This document shows, piece after piece, positions 47,339 to 56,826 of a DNA stretch of 64,000 nt. This DNA is from Bacteroidales bacterium Phil12. Its GTDB lineage: Bacteria > Bacteroidota > Bacteroidia > Bacteroidales > P3. The notes under the pieces were generated by a model. The model did no database searches, was not told the origin of the DNA, and was given only the letters and a program-made list of their open reading frames with translations. The stretch covers positions 16,954 through 80,953 of the forward strand of contig NWBO01000069.1 of NCBI GenBank assembly GCA_002633275.1, written 5' to 3'. The position numbers were made by a program, and so were the translations under genes. Every line of letters starts with the position of its first letter. The stretch's first letter is position 1.

Positions 47339-49270
47339 TTAAATGACCTTGATACTCTTGAATGCTTCGTCGTCTGTCCAGTCCATCAGTTGCTTGAACT
47401 GTTCGTAGATGTTAATCTTTTGGGCATCTTGCGTAAAGCAAGAGTCGCGGAAGAGTACACGCAGCGGTGTTTTGTCTGCCATAGCTGTTACAACCTTGTC
47501 GGTAATGCCTTCGGAGAAGCAAGCCACAAGGTCGCCGTTGTTTATAGTGTAAATGGTACATCCGTCCACCGTCTCACTGGTCATGGGCAGGTCGAGCGTT
47601 ACTTCCCAGGCAAGCATGGCACCAAAGAGCAGGTCGAGGTCGGTGCGGTCTTGTTTGATGTTGTCGGCAAATAGCTGGAGCTGGTCTTGCTTGTAATCCT
47701 TGGGGGAGATGGATACCTCTTCGTAATTGCTGCTATCCAAACGGAACACACGGAAACCGACATCAAGGTCTTGCGTGGTCAAAGGGGATTCTTCCTTGAT
47801 TTTCTTTCCGGCACGGCGGATGCGCTCTTTGCCGATTTCGGGGATAGTTTTGTAACCGGCATTGAAGGCTTCGCTGTCTTCGTTTGTCTCTTCGGGGAGC
47901 TGCACCATGATATACTTACGATTCCCTCCGTCTTCAGCATTAAGTTGCATAACAGCGTGGGCAGTAGTGGCAGATCCGGAGAAGAAGTCAAGAACAATTG
48001 CACTATTATCATTGATTATTCTCAGATAAAACTTTATCAAAGAAGATGGTTTAGGATAAGAGAATACCTTACCCTCAAATAAAGAAGTAATCTCTTTTGT
48101 ACCATCTTGCGACATACCGATATTATCATCCAATTTTGTTGAGACCGCAATTCTTCCAAAAGTGTCTCCTGCCTTTTTTATATCATCTTCTTTCCAATAA
48201 CGTAATACAGGTTTTGATATATTGAGAAAATCATAATCACCAGGGAATACAATACGGTTTTCTGCTATATATTGTGGAAAACCTTCTTTTGTTACCCTCC
48301 AAACTGCTTGTGGGTTTACTGGATATTCCTTGCCATTTTTAGGATTTATCATAGTAAAATCACTATTGGGCCTTTCTAAGGCAGTTCTTTGGGTAGACAT
48401 ATCATGAACCCTCCAAGGACGATTAGGGAAGTCTGGAGTTTCATAATACTTTCTTTCCTTTCCTTCAATACTTGCAATAAAGAGGTTTGATTTAGCATAG
48501 ACTATTGTCCATTCGTAGTCCTGAGAAACCCCAAATGGAACATCTGATTTTGCAGTTCTTTTCCTCCATGGTATTTGTGCTACAAAATTCCCTTCCCCAA
48601 ACAGCTCATCACAAATATTTCTAAGATTTCTTACCTCGTTATCATCAATTGAAATAAAGATAACTCCATCTTCCATTAGCAAAGAACGAGCAACCATCAA
48701 ACGAGGGTAAATCATCGAACACCAATCCGAATGAAACTTACCGTTGCTATCGGTATTCTTGCGATAGCGGTTGCCCAGTTCGTCGATGTTGCCTGCTTCC
48801 AAATCCTCTTCGGCGGCGGTGCGGGCGAAGTCATCGTCATACACAAAGTCATTGCCTGTGTTGTAGGGCGGGTCGATATAGATCATCTTTACCTTGCCCA
48901 AGTAAGAACGTTGGAGAAGTTTCAGCACCTCCAGGTTATCCCCTTCGATATAGAGGTTCTTCGTGTTGTCCCAGTCCACGCTGTCTTCGGGCACGAGGCG
49001 CAGCGTCTTGTTGATGGAGCGTGCCGCTTCCGTTTTGGCGGCATTCTTGCCAACCCACGTAAACTGATAGCTTTCGCAATCGCCATCCACTGCATTATCG
49101 CCAAGCAGCGCACGCAACGCCTCGAAGTCCACCTTGCGAACTACCTTGCCGGTCTTGGGGTCGAGTGCCTCGGTAAATACCGAAGGGGCTATGCGGTAGA
49201 GCGCATCTATATTGAGCTGTGCACCATCCACCGAATTGAGGTTCAAACGGTTTAATATAACTTTATCCAT
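47339..49270 (-). CDS. mod: Type III restriction-modification DNA methyltransferase, Mod subunit
   Basis: A 643-residue beta-class N6-adenine methyltransferase. The catalytic motif DPPY is at about 133-136 (IYIDPPYNTGNDFVYDDD), and the SAM motif DFFSGSATTAHAV is at about 428-440, in the order IV, target recognition, I typical of the beta class. Between them, residues about 183-427 form the target-recognition part. The DNA for that part (about 47990-48720) is visibly richer in A+T than both flanks, suggesting domain exchange. It lies 10 bases before rhuM and 15 after the HEPN-like gene. The protein protects host DNA and guides Res. Confidence 0.95.
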   Translation of the reverse strand: MDKVILNRLNLNSVDGAQLNIDALYRIAPSVFTEALDPKTGKVVRKVDFEALRALLGDNAVDGDCESYQFTWVGKNAAKTEAARSINKTLRLVPEDSVDWDNTKNLYIEGDNLEVLKLLQRSYLGKVKMIYIDPPYNTGNDFVYDDDFARTAAEEDLEAGNIDELGNRYRKNTDSNGKFHSDWCSMIYPRLMVARSLLMEDGVIFISIDDNEVRNLRNICDELFGEGNFVAQIPWRKRTAKSDVPFGVSQDYEWTIVYAKSNLFIASIEGKERKYYETPDFPNRPWRVHDMSTQRTALERPNSDFTMINPKNGKEYPVNPQAVWRVTKEGFPQYIAENRIVFPGDYDFLNISKPVLRYWKEDDIKKAGDTFGRIAVSTKLDDNIGMSQDGTKEITSLFEGKVFSYPKPSSLIKFYLRIINDNSAIVLDFFSGSATTAHAVMQLNAEDGGNRKYIMVQLPEETNEDSEAFNAGYKTIPEIGKERIRRAGKKIKEESPLTTQDLDVGFRVFRLDSSNYEEVSISPKDYKQDQLQLFADNIKQDRTDLDLLFGAMLAWEVTLDLPMTSETVDGCTIYTINNGDLVACFSEGITDKVVTAMADKTPLRVLFRDSCFTQDAQKINIYEQFKQLMDWTDDEAFKSIKVI

Positions 49271-49285
49271 ATATTAGTCTATTTT

Positions 49286-49988
49286 TTATTCAAAGCTTAT
49301 TTGTAATCTTTTTATTCCCAATTCTATAATCGGTTTCGTTGTATTACCAAGTTTGTTGACTATATTCCCATAGTCAATAATTAATTTTATTGCATCTGAC
49401 AAATGCAATCCTTCTATCATCTCGATCTGTGTATTTATATCTTTATCCCGATGTGCATCTATTCCATTTCTAATTAGATGTATTGTTCTCTCTAAATTTG
49501 GTGAGTTCCTTTCGTATTGCCGTAAATTCCCCATCATCATAACTTGCGAAATTAGCTTTTAGGAATTTAATAATTTCAGCAGTACTATCAACCAACCTTT
49601 TGGATGTTTCATATATTGTAGTGTACGCTGATTTTATTACAGATCTTTGTTCCCATTCGTCAATATCATTAACAGACAAACGTTTGATATATTCCTTCAT
49701 CTCAATGCTTGCCATTTGAATATGACCAAGTGTATTCCATATACTCAAATTATCTTTAAATGCAGATTTGCGAGATTCGTAAACTAATAAAGAATGTAAA
49801 CTGCATTTTTTCATTTGATTTTCACAAGCTGTTATATTCTTCTTACAATGATTTATGCTAAATCGTATTTGTTCTATACAATCTTGTTCATTTTGCAATG
49901 TCTCATTGATTGCATTTTTTAGTTCTTTTGCATTATTGCTTATGCGTTGCTGTAAATAACAATCCAAGTAGCTATTTTTATATATCAT
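49286..49988 (-). pseudogene. HEPN-like protein gene split by a one-base frameshift
   Basis: Two frames overlap: one from ATG 49986-49988 to a stop at 49470 (172 residues, starting MIYKNSYLDCYLQQRI), and one ending at 49286 that carries LIRNGIDAHRDKDINTQIEM. Joined at the T-run near 49485-49490 they read ELTKLERTIHLIRNGIDA, an all-helical protein of about 230 residues. RNGIDAHRD resembles the RN...H motif of HEPN-type ribonucleases, though the spacing is five residues rather than four. One extra T would explain the split. It lies 15 bases before mod. If real, it could be an RNase effector. The start overlaps the end of the DUF4391 frame. Confidence 0.58.
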
Positions 49989-50664
49989 AATTATCAATTT
50001 TAAATTTGTTGGTTTTTTCTTGCAAATAGGCAACTTCTTCTTTCAATGTTCTTGCCTCTGCATTGAGCTGCATTTGTCGGTTGAATTACTTTTCCACCCG
50101 TACTTTCTTCTGCAACGCTTCAATGGTGCGTTGCTTTTGTTTCAATGATTCTTGCAACTCAATGATACGCTTTGTATCATCCGCTGAGTGAGTGCCAAAT
50201 CCCGAAATCTGTCCGGCAAACGACTCATACACTTTGTCGAGCGACGTGCCTTCAATCCTTAGTGCCAGCGATTCATCGTTCATCCACTCCGTGCGGAACG
50301 ACCGAATGATGCGGAACGTGCCTTTAGTTTCGTCTATCCACTCCTTATAGTTCAGCAACAAGCGGTATTGTCCCTCGAACTGCAACACAAAAAGTACGTG
50401 GCGTGGCATCTGTCGGTCGATAAGCCAGAATACATCGTCAGGCACATCCTCCTGTTTCAATGTGACGTGAAAGACCGCAATCTCATGTACCGTTTTACCA
50501 TCTTCGATATTCAGTGTAGATGGAGCCAGTTTTGCAAACCAGACAATCCTTTCAATGTCATCTACAACCCGAGCTGTCATTTTGGCGTTGACATCCAAAT
50601 GACGATAGAAGGCAGTTTTAGGAACAGGCTTTCTTACCAATGTCGTTTCTGGGAGATTAAACAT
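49978..50664 (-). pseudogene. DUF4391-family gene with a late in-frame TAA
   Basis: The frame from 50664 encodes 192 residues (MFNLPETTLVRKPVPKTAFY, VDDIERIVWFAKLAPSTLNI, and a coiled-coil end). It stops at TAA 50086-50088. The same frame then runs on for 35 codons (FNRQMQLNAEARTLKEEVAY, LQEKTNKF...) to a TAA whose last bases overlap the next start (ATGATATATAA, 49978-49988). The downstream part continues the coiled coil, so the TAA looks like a nonsense mutation. DUF4391 proteins accompany SNF2-type helicases and methyltransferases in restriction-like loci. Most of the protein survives and may work. Confidence 0.7.
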
Positions 50665-50670
50665 ATCAAC

Positions 50671-51495
50671 TCAGTCTTTAATTGCGTCTATATTATTTAT
50701 CCCATGACAGCGTTCGTATGAATCCCATAAGAATCGTACAAGAGTAGTACTACTTCCTATAGCTAAACTTGCGTGACGAGACTCGAGTCCTTTATATGAG
50801 CTGGACTTACCATGCCCACTTCCATACAGATTTCTCAATTCAGCAACACCTTGTGCAATAGCTTTAAGATTACCGAGAATAGCCTTTATAGACTTGGCTC
50901 CTTTAACATCATCAGGGATGTTTTTGGGCATGATATTGAAATGCTTGAAAGTTTCATCTACAAGTCGAGGAACTTCCCAATCTTTATCTACAGTACAGTT
51001 TTCAAGTTCGAGTATTGTTTTACAACAGCTCTCAATCAGCTCTTTAGCCTTACCAATTGCTTCTGTTGGATTCTCGTCCTTCAAATTGAGCATTAAATCT
51101 ATTTGAGCTGATATATAATCACTATCAAAAGCAACTTTCAAACTTTCAGCTGTAGTGGTCATGACCATTGTACCAGCAACCTTATCAAGTATGCCACGGC
51201 ATTTTTTGTAAGCAATCGCACGGTCTTTACGATTCTCTTCATCACGTTCCTTCATTGAAGAAAGTTCGTAGTGTCTGATCAAATCACTAAGTAACTTTAT
51301 TTTATCTTCGTATTTTGCGTCTTTGATATAAGCGATCAAAGATTTGCCCTTTGAAAGTTTATATGTTCCACAAAGCGGAACACCTATACTTTCATAAGTA
51401 AAAGCATCAAAATTTGCAGTATTAAAGTCTAAAAACCAACCATCTTCATTTAAGAAGTTGATTATAGTACCTATTTCTATATCTGATATCCTCAT
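50671..51495 (-). CDS. Abortive-infection (Abi_C-like) protein
   Basis: A 274-residue protein. The N-terminal half (IGTIINFLNEDGWFLDFNTA) is unassigned. The C-terminal half is an Abi_C-like domain: EAIGKAKELIESCCKTILE, GNLKAIAQGVAELRNLYGSG, then HGKSSSYKGLESRHASLAIG. RNLYGSGHG has the Arg...His pattern of HEPN-type RNase folds. It overlaps the SNF2-type helicase gene by four bases (ATGA) and is six bases before DUF4391, so it is embedded in the operon. A growth-arrest effector role is inferred from the family name and context. Confidence 0.75.
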   Translation of the reverse strand: MRISDIEIGTIINFLNEDGWFLDFNTANFDAFTYESIGVPLCGTYKLSKGKSLIAYIKDAKYEDKIKLLSDLIRHYELSSMKERDEENRKDRAIAYKKCRGILDKVAGTMVMTTTAESLKVAFDSDYISAQIDLMLNLKDENPTEAIGKAKELIESCCKTILELENCTVDKDWEVPRLVDETFKHFNIMPKNIPDDVKGAKSIKAILGNLKAIAQGVAELRNLYGSGHGKSSSYKGLESRHASLAIGSSTTLVRFLWDSYERCHGINNIDAIKD

Positions 51496-54400
51496 TTCTC
51501 TTTTATGATTAAGAATGTGATTAATTCAAAGTCATCCAGTCCCTTTATCTCGCCTTGCAGTGCGGTTGTCTCGCCCAAGGAGAAAAGACTTTCTATATCG
51601 CTTTCACTCTTCACCGCCACTATGCTTTCAATGGCAGACTGGAGCAGGCGGCTGTAATGCTCCATCCGGCGTCCGTCTGCTGTCTCCCGGTTGAGTGCGG
51701 CAAATAGCACAGGGTCGTGCTCTGTCTTGTTCTTGCAGGCATGACGCATGGCATCAAGCAACTGTTTGGGATGCAGATGGTTGCAAATCACTTCGCCTTG
51801 GTCGGACAGGTAAACCATATAGAATAGATGCAACAGGTTCTTGCGGTCGATGTTTACCGCATTGCTACGGTTTTTCAAGATGAAGATGACACCGGGCTTG
51901 ACAAGCGAAGTACTTTCCACCACGGCACTCATACCCATAGGGGTATGTTCTATGTCAGGATGCTCTTTCAGATAGGAAAGCAAATCCAGACGGAACTCGT
52001 TCAGCCCCAAGTCCATGATATTGATGCCCGTATCCATTTCTTCAATATCTACCACAGCCTCTTGCAGACGGCGTAACTGGTTGCGCCGGTATTCCAAATC
52101 GCCTTTCTCGTTCACACTAAGCAGGTTGTCATCGCCCGTAGATGTGAGCACGGTGGCTTTCATACGGCTTTCCACTCGTCCTTTCAATTGGATATACTCG
52201 TCCAGTTCCATATCGGGCCAATAATTGATGAGCTGTATCTGCTTGTTGCGCGAACCGATACGGTCTATACGTCCGAAACGCTGTATGATACGCACCGGAT
52301 TCCAATGAATATCGTAGTTAATCAGGCAGTCGCAATCCTGCAAGTTCTGTCCCTCGGAAATGCAGTCGGTGGCTATCAGCACATCAATTTCTTCGGTAGC
52401 CTTTGGGAAAAGACTGTCGCGATCTTTCGAGCGTGGCGAGAACCAGGTCAATACATTATTGAACGACAACGGGAACTTAGGAATGGTGCAGCGTCCGTCT
52501 GTAGTTCCGGTAATCAGAGCCGTATTCAATCCACATTCCTCTTTGATGCGGTGAGCCAGCTCGTTATAAAGATAATCGGCTGTGTCGGCAAAGGCGGTAA
52601 AGATAATCACCTTTTTATTATTATCATTGAACGGATGCGCAAACTTCTGTTTCAAATCCTCTGTCAACCGCTGCAACTTGCTGTCGTGTTCGGGGGTTAT
52701 GTCTTCCAATAAGAGCAGGAGCAGTTCCAGTTTTTCAAGGTCGGACTTCAAGTCTTTACGCCATGACACATAATCCATGTCACGCAGGTTGATTTTCGAT
52801 TTACGGGTGGCAAACACATCCGCTTCGCTATCTACCGCGTCCCAATCGTGGGTAAACGAAGCAACGTCTATTGTCGTATCGCACATTTCCCCTTCGAGGC
52901 GGTCTATTGCCGATATAGTCTCCTTTATATAATCGCGAATGCGTGTAAGCGTAAGGCAGAAAGAGTTGACACTACTTTCCAGTCGTTTCAACAGGTTGGT
53001 GGCCATCAACTTGCGCAATCCATTTTCACGTCCGTCAATGCTCAGGCCTTCTCCCTCGAAGTCGATGGAATAATTGGCTTTCACACTATCAAACACATAC
53101 AGTGAGGGCGTGTAAATAGAGAGGTTCAGTCCATTGAGTTGTCCGGCAATATCTTTGAAATTGATGGCATTACTTAAATCCGTCAGTTGCGGACGACGTG
53201 AAAACGGAGCCAGGCGAGCAGGGAACTCACCAATATCTTTCGTATCGTAATACTTAACGATATGGCTTCGGCTGCTGGCGATTGTCACGGCATCGAGCAA
53301 TTGGAAAAAGTCAAAACTAAGGTCTTGAAGTAATCGTTCTGTGGTACGTTTCTCTACTTCCAGTTTAGCCCATTTGTTGTAAACCGTCTGTGCATTGCGG
53401 AATATATCGTCAATGTTGCGGTCAATATCCAGTTCGGCATTGATGTTGTCGGCCTTACCCTCGTAGGCAAGTTGAAGTTGGTTCTTCAAATCGTTGAAAC
53501 GGTTGTTTACCGGTGTGGCACTCAGCATTAAGACCTTTGTCTTTACTCCCTGACGAATCACCCAGTTCATCAAACGCTGATAGCGGTTTTCCTTTCTTTC
53601 GCCATCGTTCTCCATGATTTCATCCTCTTCGTCCACATTTCCACCATTGCGGAAGTTGTGGCTTTCGTCGATGACGATTAAATCATAATTGCCCCAGTTG
53701 ATATGCTCCAAATCGAGACCGTTGCTCAATCCACGGTCACGTGACAGGTCGGAATGGAACAGAATATCGTAGCGCAAGCGGTCGGCAGCGATGGGATTGT
53801 TCTTGTAGTTAGCACGGAAAGTCTGCCAGTTGTCATTCAACTTTTTGGGGCAAAGCACCAATACCGACTTGTTGCGGTTTTCGTAATACTTGATAACAGC
53901 AAGTGCGGTAAATGTCTTTCCCAAACCGACGCTATCTGCCAAGATACAACCGTTGTACTTCTCTAATTTATTGATAATGGCAAGGGCGGCATCGCGCTGG
54001 AAATTGTATAGTTTGCCCCAAATGATACTGTTCTTGAACCCTGTACGTTCATTGGGCAATACATCTTCTGAAATATCCTCCAAAAACTCGTTGAAGATAT
54101 TATACAAAGCTATGAAGTAGATATATTCAGGAGCATTCTCTTGATAGACCGTTTCGATATATTCAAGGATACGGTCGGTTACATCTGAAAATTTCTCATT
54201 GTTTTCCCATTGCTCATTGAATATGTCGAGATAGGCTTCGGCAGTGGGAGAAGGCAACACATTGACCATGTTATACACTTCGTTACCACGCTCACATCCT
54301 AACTGAGTGGTCGTAAAATCATTGAATGGCAGATAGACGTGCGAAGTTTCGCCTTGCGTGTGCAGAAAACCACCCATCTGTTCCTGCGAAGAATTGGAAC

Positions 54401-54752
54401 GGAACTTCACCTTCCTGCGAATCCAATCGGCGCACTCTTTGGCAATGGCTTTCTGTGAGAGCTGGTTGCGAAGCCTCACTTCAAACTCTGTTCCGTAAAG
54501 GCTTCTCTCTCTATTTAGTTTGGGAATATAGTACTCCCGTTTTTCTTTCTTAGTTTTCTCTTTGATAAAGGTTGGTGAGGTAAAGATAAAGCGCAACTCT
54601 TCTATATTCTCTAATTCCTTTTTCAAAGCCTCAAACGCATATATGGAAAATGAGGCGGCAGCCACAGACACACGGCTACCCTGTAATAGACGAACTTTCA
54701 AGCCGTCCACCACTCGCTCATTGATGTTGTTTATCAGTTTGGGCTGCTTCAT
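51492..54752 (-). CDS. SNF2-type helicase with a possible PLD-like N-terminal domain
   Basis: A 1086-residue superfamily 2 translocase. Residues about 1-170 (GSRVSVAAASFSIYAFEALK, FLHTQGETSHVYLPFNDFTT) look like a degenerate phospholipase-D-type domain; the HxK catalytic pair is not clear. Walker A LADSVGLGKT is at about 271-280, motif II is LIVIDESHNF, and the C-terminal lobe has DVLIATDCISEGQNLQDCDC and QRFGRIDRIGSRNKQI. The family resembles DISARM-like DrmD and other SNF2 proteins of restriction loci. It is the first large gene of the operon, eight bases after the XRE gene. GC-rich and intact. Confidence 0.85.
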   Translation of the reverse strand: MKQPKLINNINERVVDGLKVRLLQGSRVSVAAASFSIYAFEALKKELENIEELRFIFTSPTFIKEKTKKEKREYYIPKLNRERSLYGTEFEVRLRNQLSQKAIAKECADWIRRKVKFRSNSSQEQMGGFLHTQGETSHVYLPFNDFTTTQLGCERGNEVYNMVNVLPSPTAEAYLDIFNEQWENNEKFSDVTDRILEYIETVYQENAPEYIYFIALYNIFNEFLEDISEDVLPNERTGFKNSIIWGKLYNFQRDAALAIINKLEKYNGCILADSVGLGKTFTALAVIKYYENRNKSVLVLCPKKLNDNWQTFRANYKNNPIAADRLRYDILFHSDLSRDRGLSNGLDLEHINWGNYDLIVIDESHNFRNGGNVDEEDEIMENDGERKENRYQRLMNWVIRQGVKTKVLMLSATPVNNRFNDLKNQLQLAYEGKADNINAELDIDRNIDDIFRNAQTVYNKWAKLEVEKRTTERLLQDLSFDFFQLLDAVTIASSRSHIVKYYDTKDIGEFPARLAPFSRRPQLTDLSNAINFKDIAGQLNGLNLSIYTPSLYVFDSVKANYSIDFEGEGLSIDGRENGLRKLMATNLLKRLESSVNSFCLTLTRIRDYIKETISAIDRLEGEMCDTTIDVASFTHDWDAVDSEADVFATRKSKINLRDMDYVSWRKDLKSDLEKLELLLLLLEDITPEHDSKLQRLTEDLKQKFAHPFNDNNKKVIIFTAFADTADYLYNELAHRIKEECGLNTALITGTTDGRCTIPKFPLSFNNVLTWFSPRSKDRDSLFPKATEEIDVLIATDCISEGQNLQDCDCLINYDIHWNPVRIIQRFGRIDRIGSRNKQIQLINYWPDMELDEYIQLKGRVESRMKATVLTSTGDDNLLSVNEKGDLEYRRNQLRRLQEAVVDIEEMDTGINIMDLGLNEFRLDLLSYLKEHPDIEHTPMGMSAVVESTSLVKPGVIFILKNRSNAVNIDRKNLLHLFYMVYLSDQGEVICNHLHPKQLLDAMRHACKNKTEHDPVLFAALNRETADGRRMEHYSRLLQSAIESIVAVKSESDIESLFSLGETTALQGEIKGLDDFELITFLIIKEK

Positions 54753-54760
54753 GTTTTATT

Positions 54761-54979
54761 TCAATTCTTTTTTTGAGACCATAATAAATCCTTAACATCA
54801 ATCTCCAATGTTTCGGCTATTTTAAGTAACATTTCCAGTGATGATTGCGATGTATTAGTACACCATTTTGAAACGGTTGTCTGGTCTTTGTGCAACTGTT
54901 CCGCAAGCCATTTGGCAGTCCGTTTTTTTTCGACTAATACTACTTTTATTCGATTGATGTCTTGTTTGTTATCATTCAT
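54761..54979 (-). CDS. XRE-family helix-turn-helix regulator
   Basis: A 72-residue protein that is almost only an HTH domain: NRIKVVLVEKKRTAKWLAEQ, then LHKDQTTVSKWCTNTSQSSL. The helix-turn-helix lies at about 22-42. It is the first gene of the defence operon, eight bases before the SNF2-type helicase gene, so it probably represses or tunes its own operon, much like controller proteins of restriction systems. A TAATTTTG box lies upstream. Confidence 0.88.
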   Translation of the reverse strand: MNDNKQDINRIKVVLVEKKRTAKWLAEQLHKDQTTVSKWCTNTSQSSLEMLLKIAETLEIDVKDLLWSQKKN

Positions 54980-55212
54980 ATTACAGGTATCATTATGTTC
55001 GATTACAAAATTACAAAATATTTTTGAGGAAAACTCTATGTTCTATATAAAAAACTCATAAGACTTGGTGCAAAACACCTATTTCAGGTGTTTTGCGCTA
55101 AACTTTGTTGGCAGTTGTATTTCTGTTCACTCAAATGTATAAAAGAAAAGTGAGGATTGGTTGGTTCCAGTCCTCACTATCAAAGGAAAAGAATAACTAT
55201 TAGTTATAACGA
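54980..55212. other. Gap upstream of the defence operon
   Basis: About 230 bases with the operon's likely -7 box and a short repeat of AGGTGTTTTGCGC-like sequence around 55065-55100. No gene is supported. Probable operator region of the XRE regulator. Confidence 0.4.
55006..55013 (-). promoter_or_regulatory. Possible -7 box of the defence operon
   Basis: The minus strand reads TAATTTTG, 27 bases upstream of the XRE start. The -33 TTG is not at standard spacing. Confidence 0.45.
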
Positions 55213-56574
55213 CTATTTCACCTTATACTTCTGTATCTCCAGAATCATCTCCTTGACATCTTCGCCGACCTGCACAAAGTTTTTATAAAGGATACGCTCC
55301 CGTTCATCCCTTGATTTGAAGGTGTAGAACTTAGGGAGAGGAACATATCCGGTTTCTTCCTTTTTTATCTCCTTCATGTCAAAATCTGTCTTGCAGTAGA
55401 ATTTGGATGTCTTGAACTCTTCGCTTTCCTGGATATTCATACTGCCACCGCTTCCGGTCTTCGTCTGCACGAAATCACGTGCCGTCTGACCGCATATCCA
55501 GCCGGTAGGCATATCGGAGGTTTTGGATGCCGGAACAAGGCTGTCCATATTCTCATTGAGGTTGATGGAGGTTTTGTCCCGGTCGATGGTCACGCCTTTT
55601 TTGAGCTGTACCACCTTACCGAAGATGTCGAATGACAACCATTCCAAGGTCTCTTTGGAACGGGCAGAACCGCTGACCACATTGCCGACAGTAGTGATAA
55701 TCTTCTGCATACCTACCTTGCCATAGTCCGCTTCGAGCTGCGGCAACTCCTGAAATCTCAACGCTACCGATACCTTGTTGCTTCGTGCCGTACCGATAAG
55801 GCGGTCTATCTTGTGGAAATACAGGGTAGGCAACTCATCCACGATGATGCTTACCGGGATATTCTTGCCCTGTCCGGTGTTTACTCTTATAACAAGACGA
55901 TTGAGGATAAGGGCGTTCAGCGCACCGATGATGCTCTCCATTTCCGGGTCATTTGCAATAAGCAGGTATGAGGGATTCTTGGGGTCAGAGACTTTCAAAT
56001 CGAAATCATCACCGTCCTTGTGGAATATCCAATAGCTCTCCTTGGTCGCCAGACGCGAGGTATAGACACGCAACGTACCGATCATACCTTCCAACTGTTC
56101 CATTGCCTTGTTCTTCAAGGCGGTCTGAAACGGACCGAGCAACGGTGCCACTTCGTTGTCGGTCTCCAACACCTCAAAGATGGTCTGATAGCTCTCGTTA
56201 AGGAACGAAAGGATATGTGGCATATCGGAATATTTGCCTAACCAATAAGCCGGTTCTACATCCTCGCCAGCGGAATTGAATACACGCCCGGTGGTGATCA
56301 TCCGTTTGGTTTGTTTGTCCTGTACCTTTTCCGCCATGAGCATATTACCGTCCTTGTCGAAGGGCTCTTTGCCCCAGTTGCAGAAGAAATAGATACAGGC
56401 TGCCAGGAAGTTGACAGCGGAGGTCTGGAAGAACTGGTCGCTGCCACCGCCTCCTTCTTTCTTGCCTTTCTGCAAGGACTCAAGCAGGGTTTCTGCGGTT
56501 TCGGATGCGGCAGCGAGGTTGTTGATGTATTTCAACTGGATAGGATTTACCCTGCGACTGTATTCCACATCCAC
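55213..56574 (-). pseudogene. TraG/VirD4-type coupling protein, 5'-truncated
   Basis: The frame has 453 residues (first candidate start a GTG) and lacks the N-terminal membrane helices and Walker A of a full coupling protein. What remains is VNPIQLKYINNLAAASETAE, GGGGSDQFFQTSAVNFLAA, Walker B-like ISVIVDELPTL (VSIIVDELPTLYFHKIDRLI), VALRFQELPQLEADYGKVGM and the conserved end. In Bacteroides conjugative elements this is MobC/TraG, which feeds relaxase-DNA to the mating pore. Upstream of about 56590 the sequence turns AT-rich and unrelated, where the second element begins. It marks a broken conjugative element. Confidence 0.8.
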
Positions 56575-56769
56575 GAAGTTGATGATGTTTAAGTTTTGTG
56601 AGAATAAAACAAAAGCATAACAACTGAAAATAAAGTAATCAAAAGAAGTGTAATATACTGGTATTCAATTATAATTGATTGTACTTTTTGATTCCTTTGG
56701 CAAAATATAAATTTCCATAAATTCCTTATATTTGTTGCGCATTTGTTACGCGAAACAAATTATTTATCG

Positions 56770-56777
56770 TACCTTTG
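56770..56777 (+). promoter_or_regulatory. -7 box for the recombinase pair
   Basis: TACCTTTG, 49 bases before the first recombinase ATG. A small perfect hairpin (GCCGC, TTG, GCGGC at 56795-56807) lies between the box and the gene. Confidence 0.55.
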
Positions 56778-56826
56778 CCGTCGAAAAACAATACGCCGCT
56801 TGGCGGCAAGGCAAATTGTATGATTT

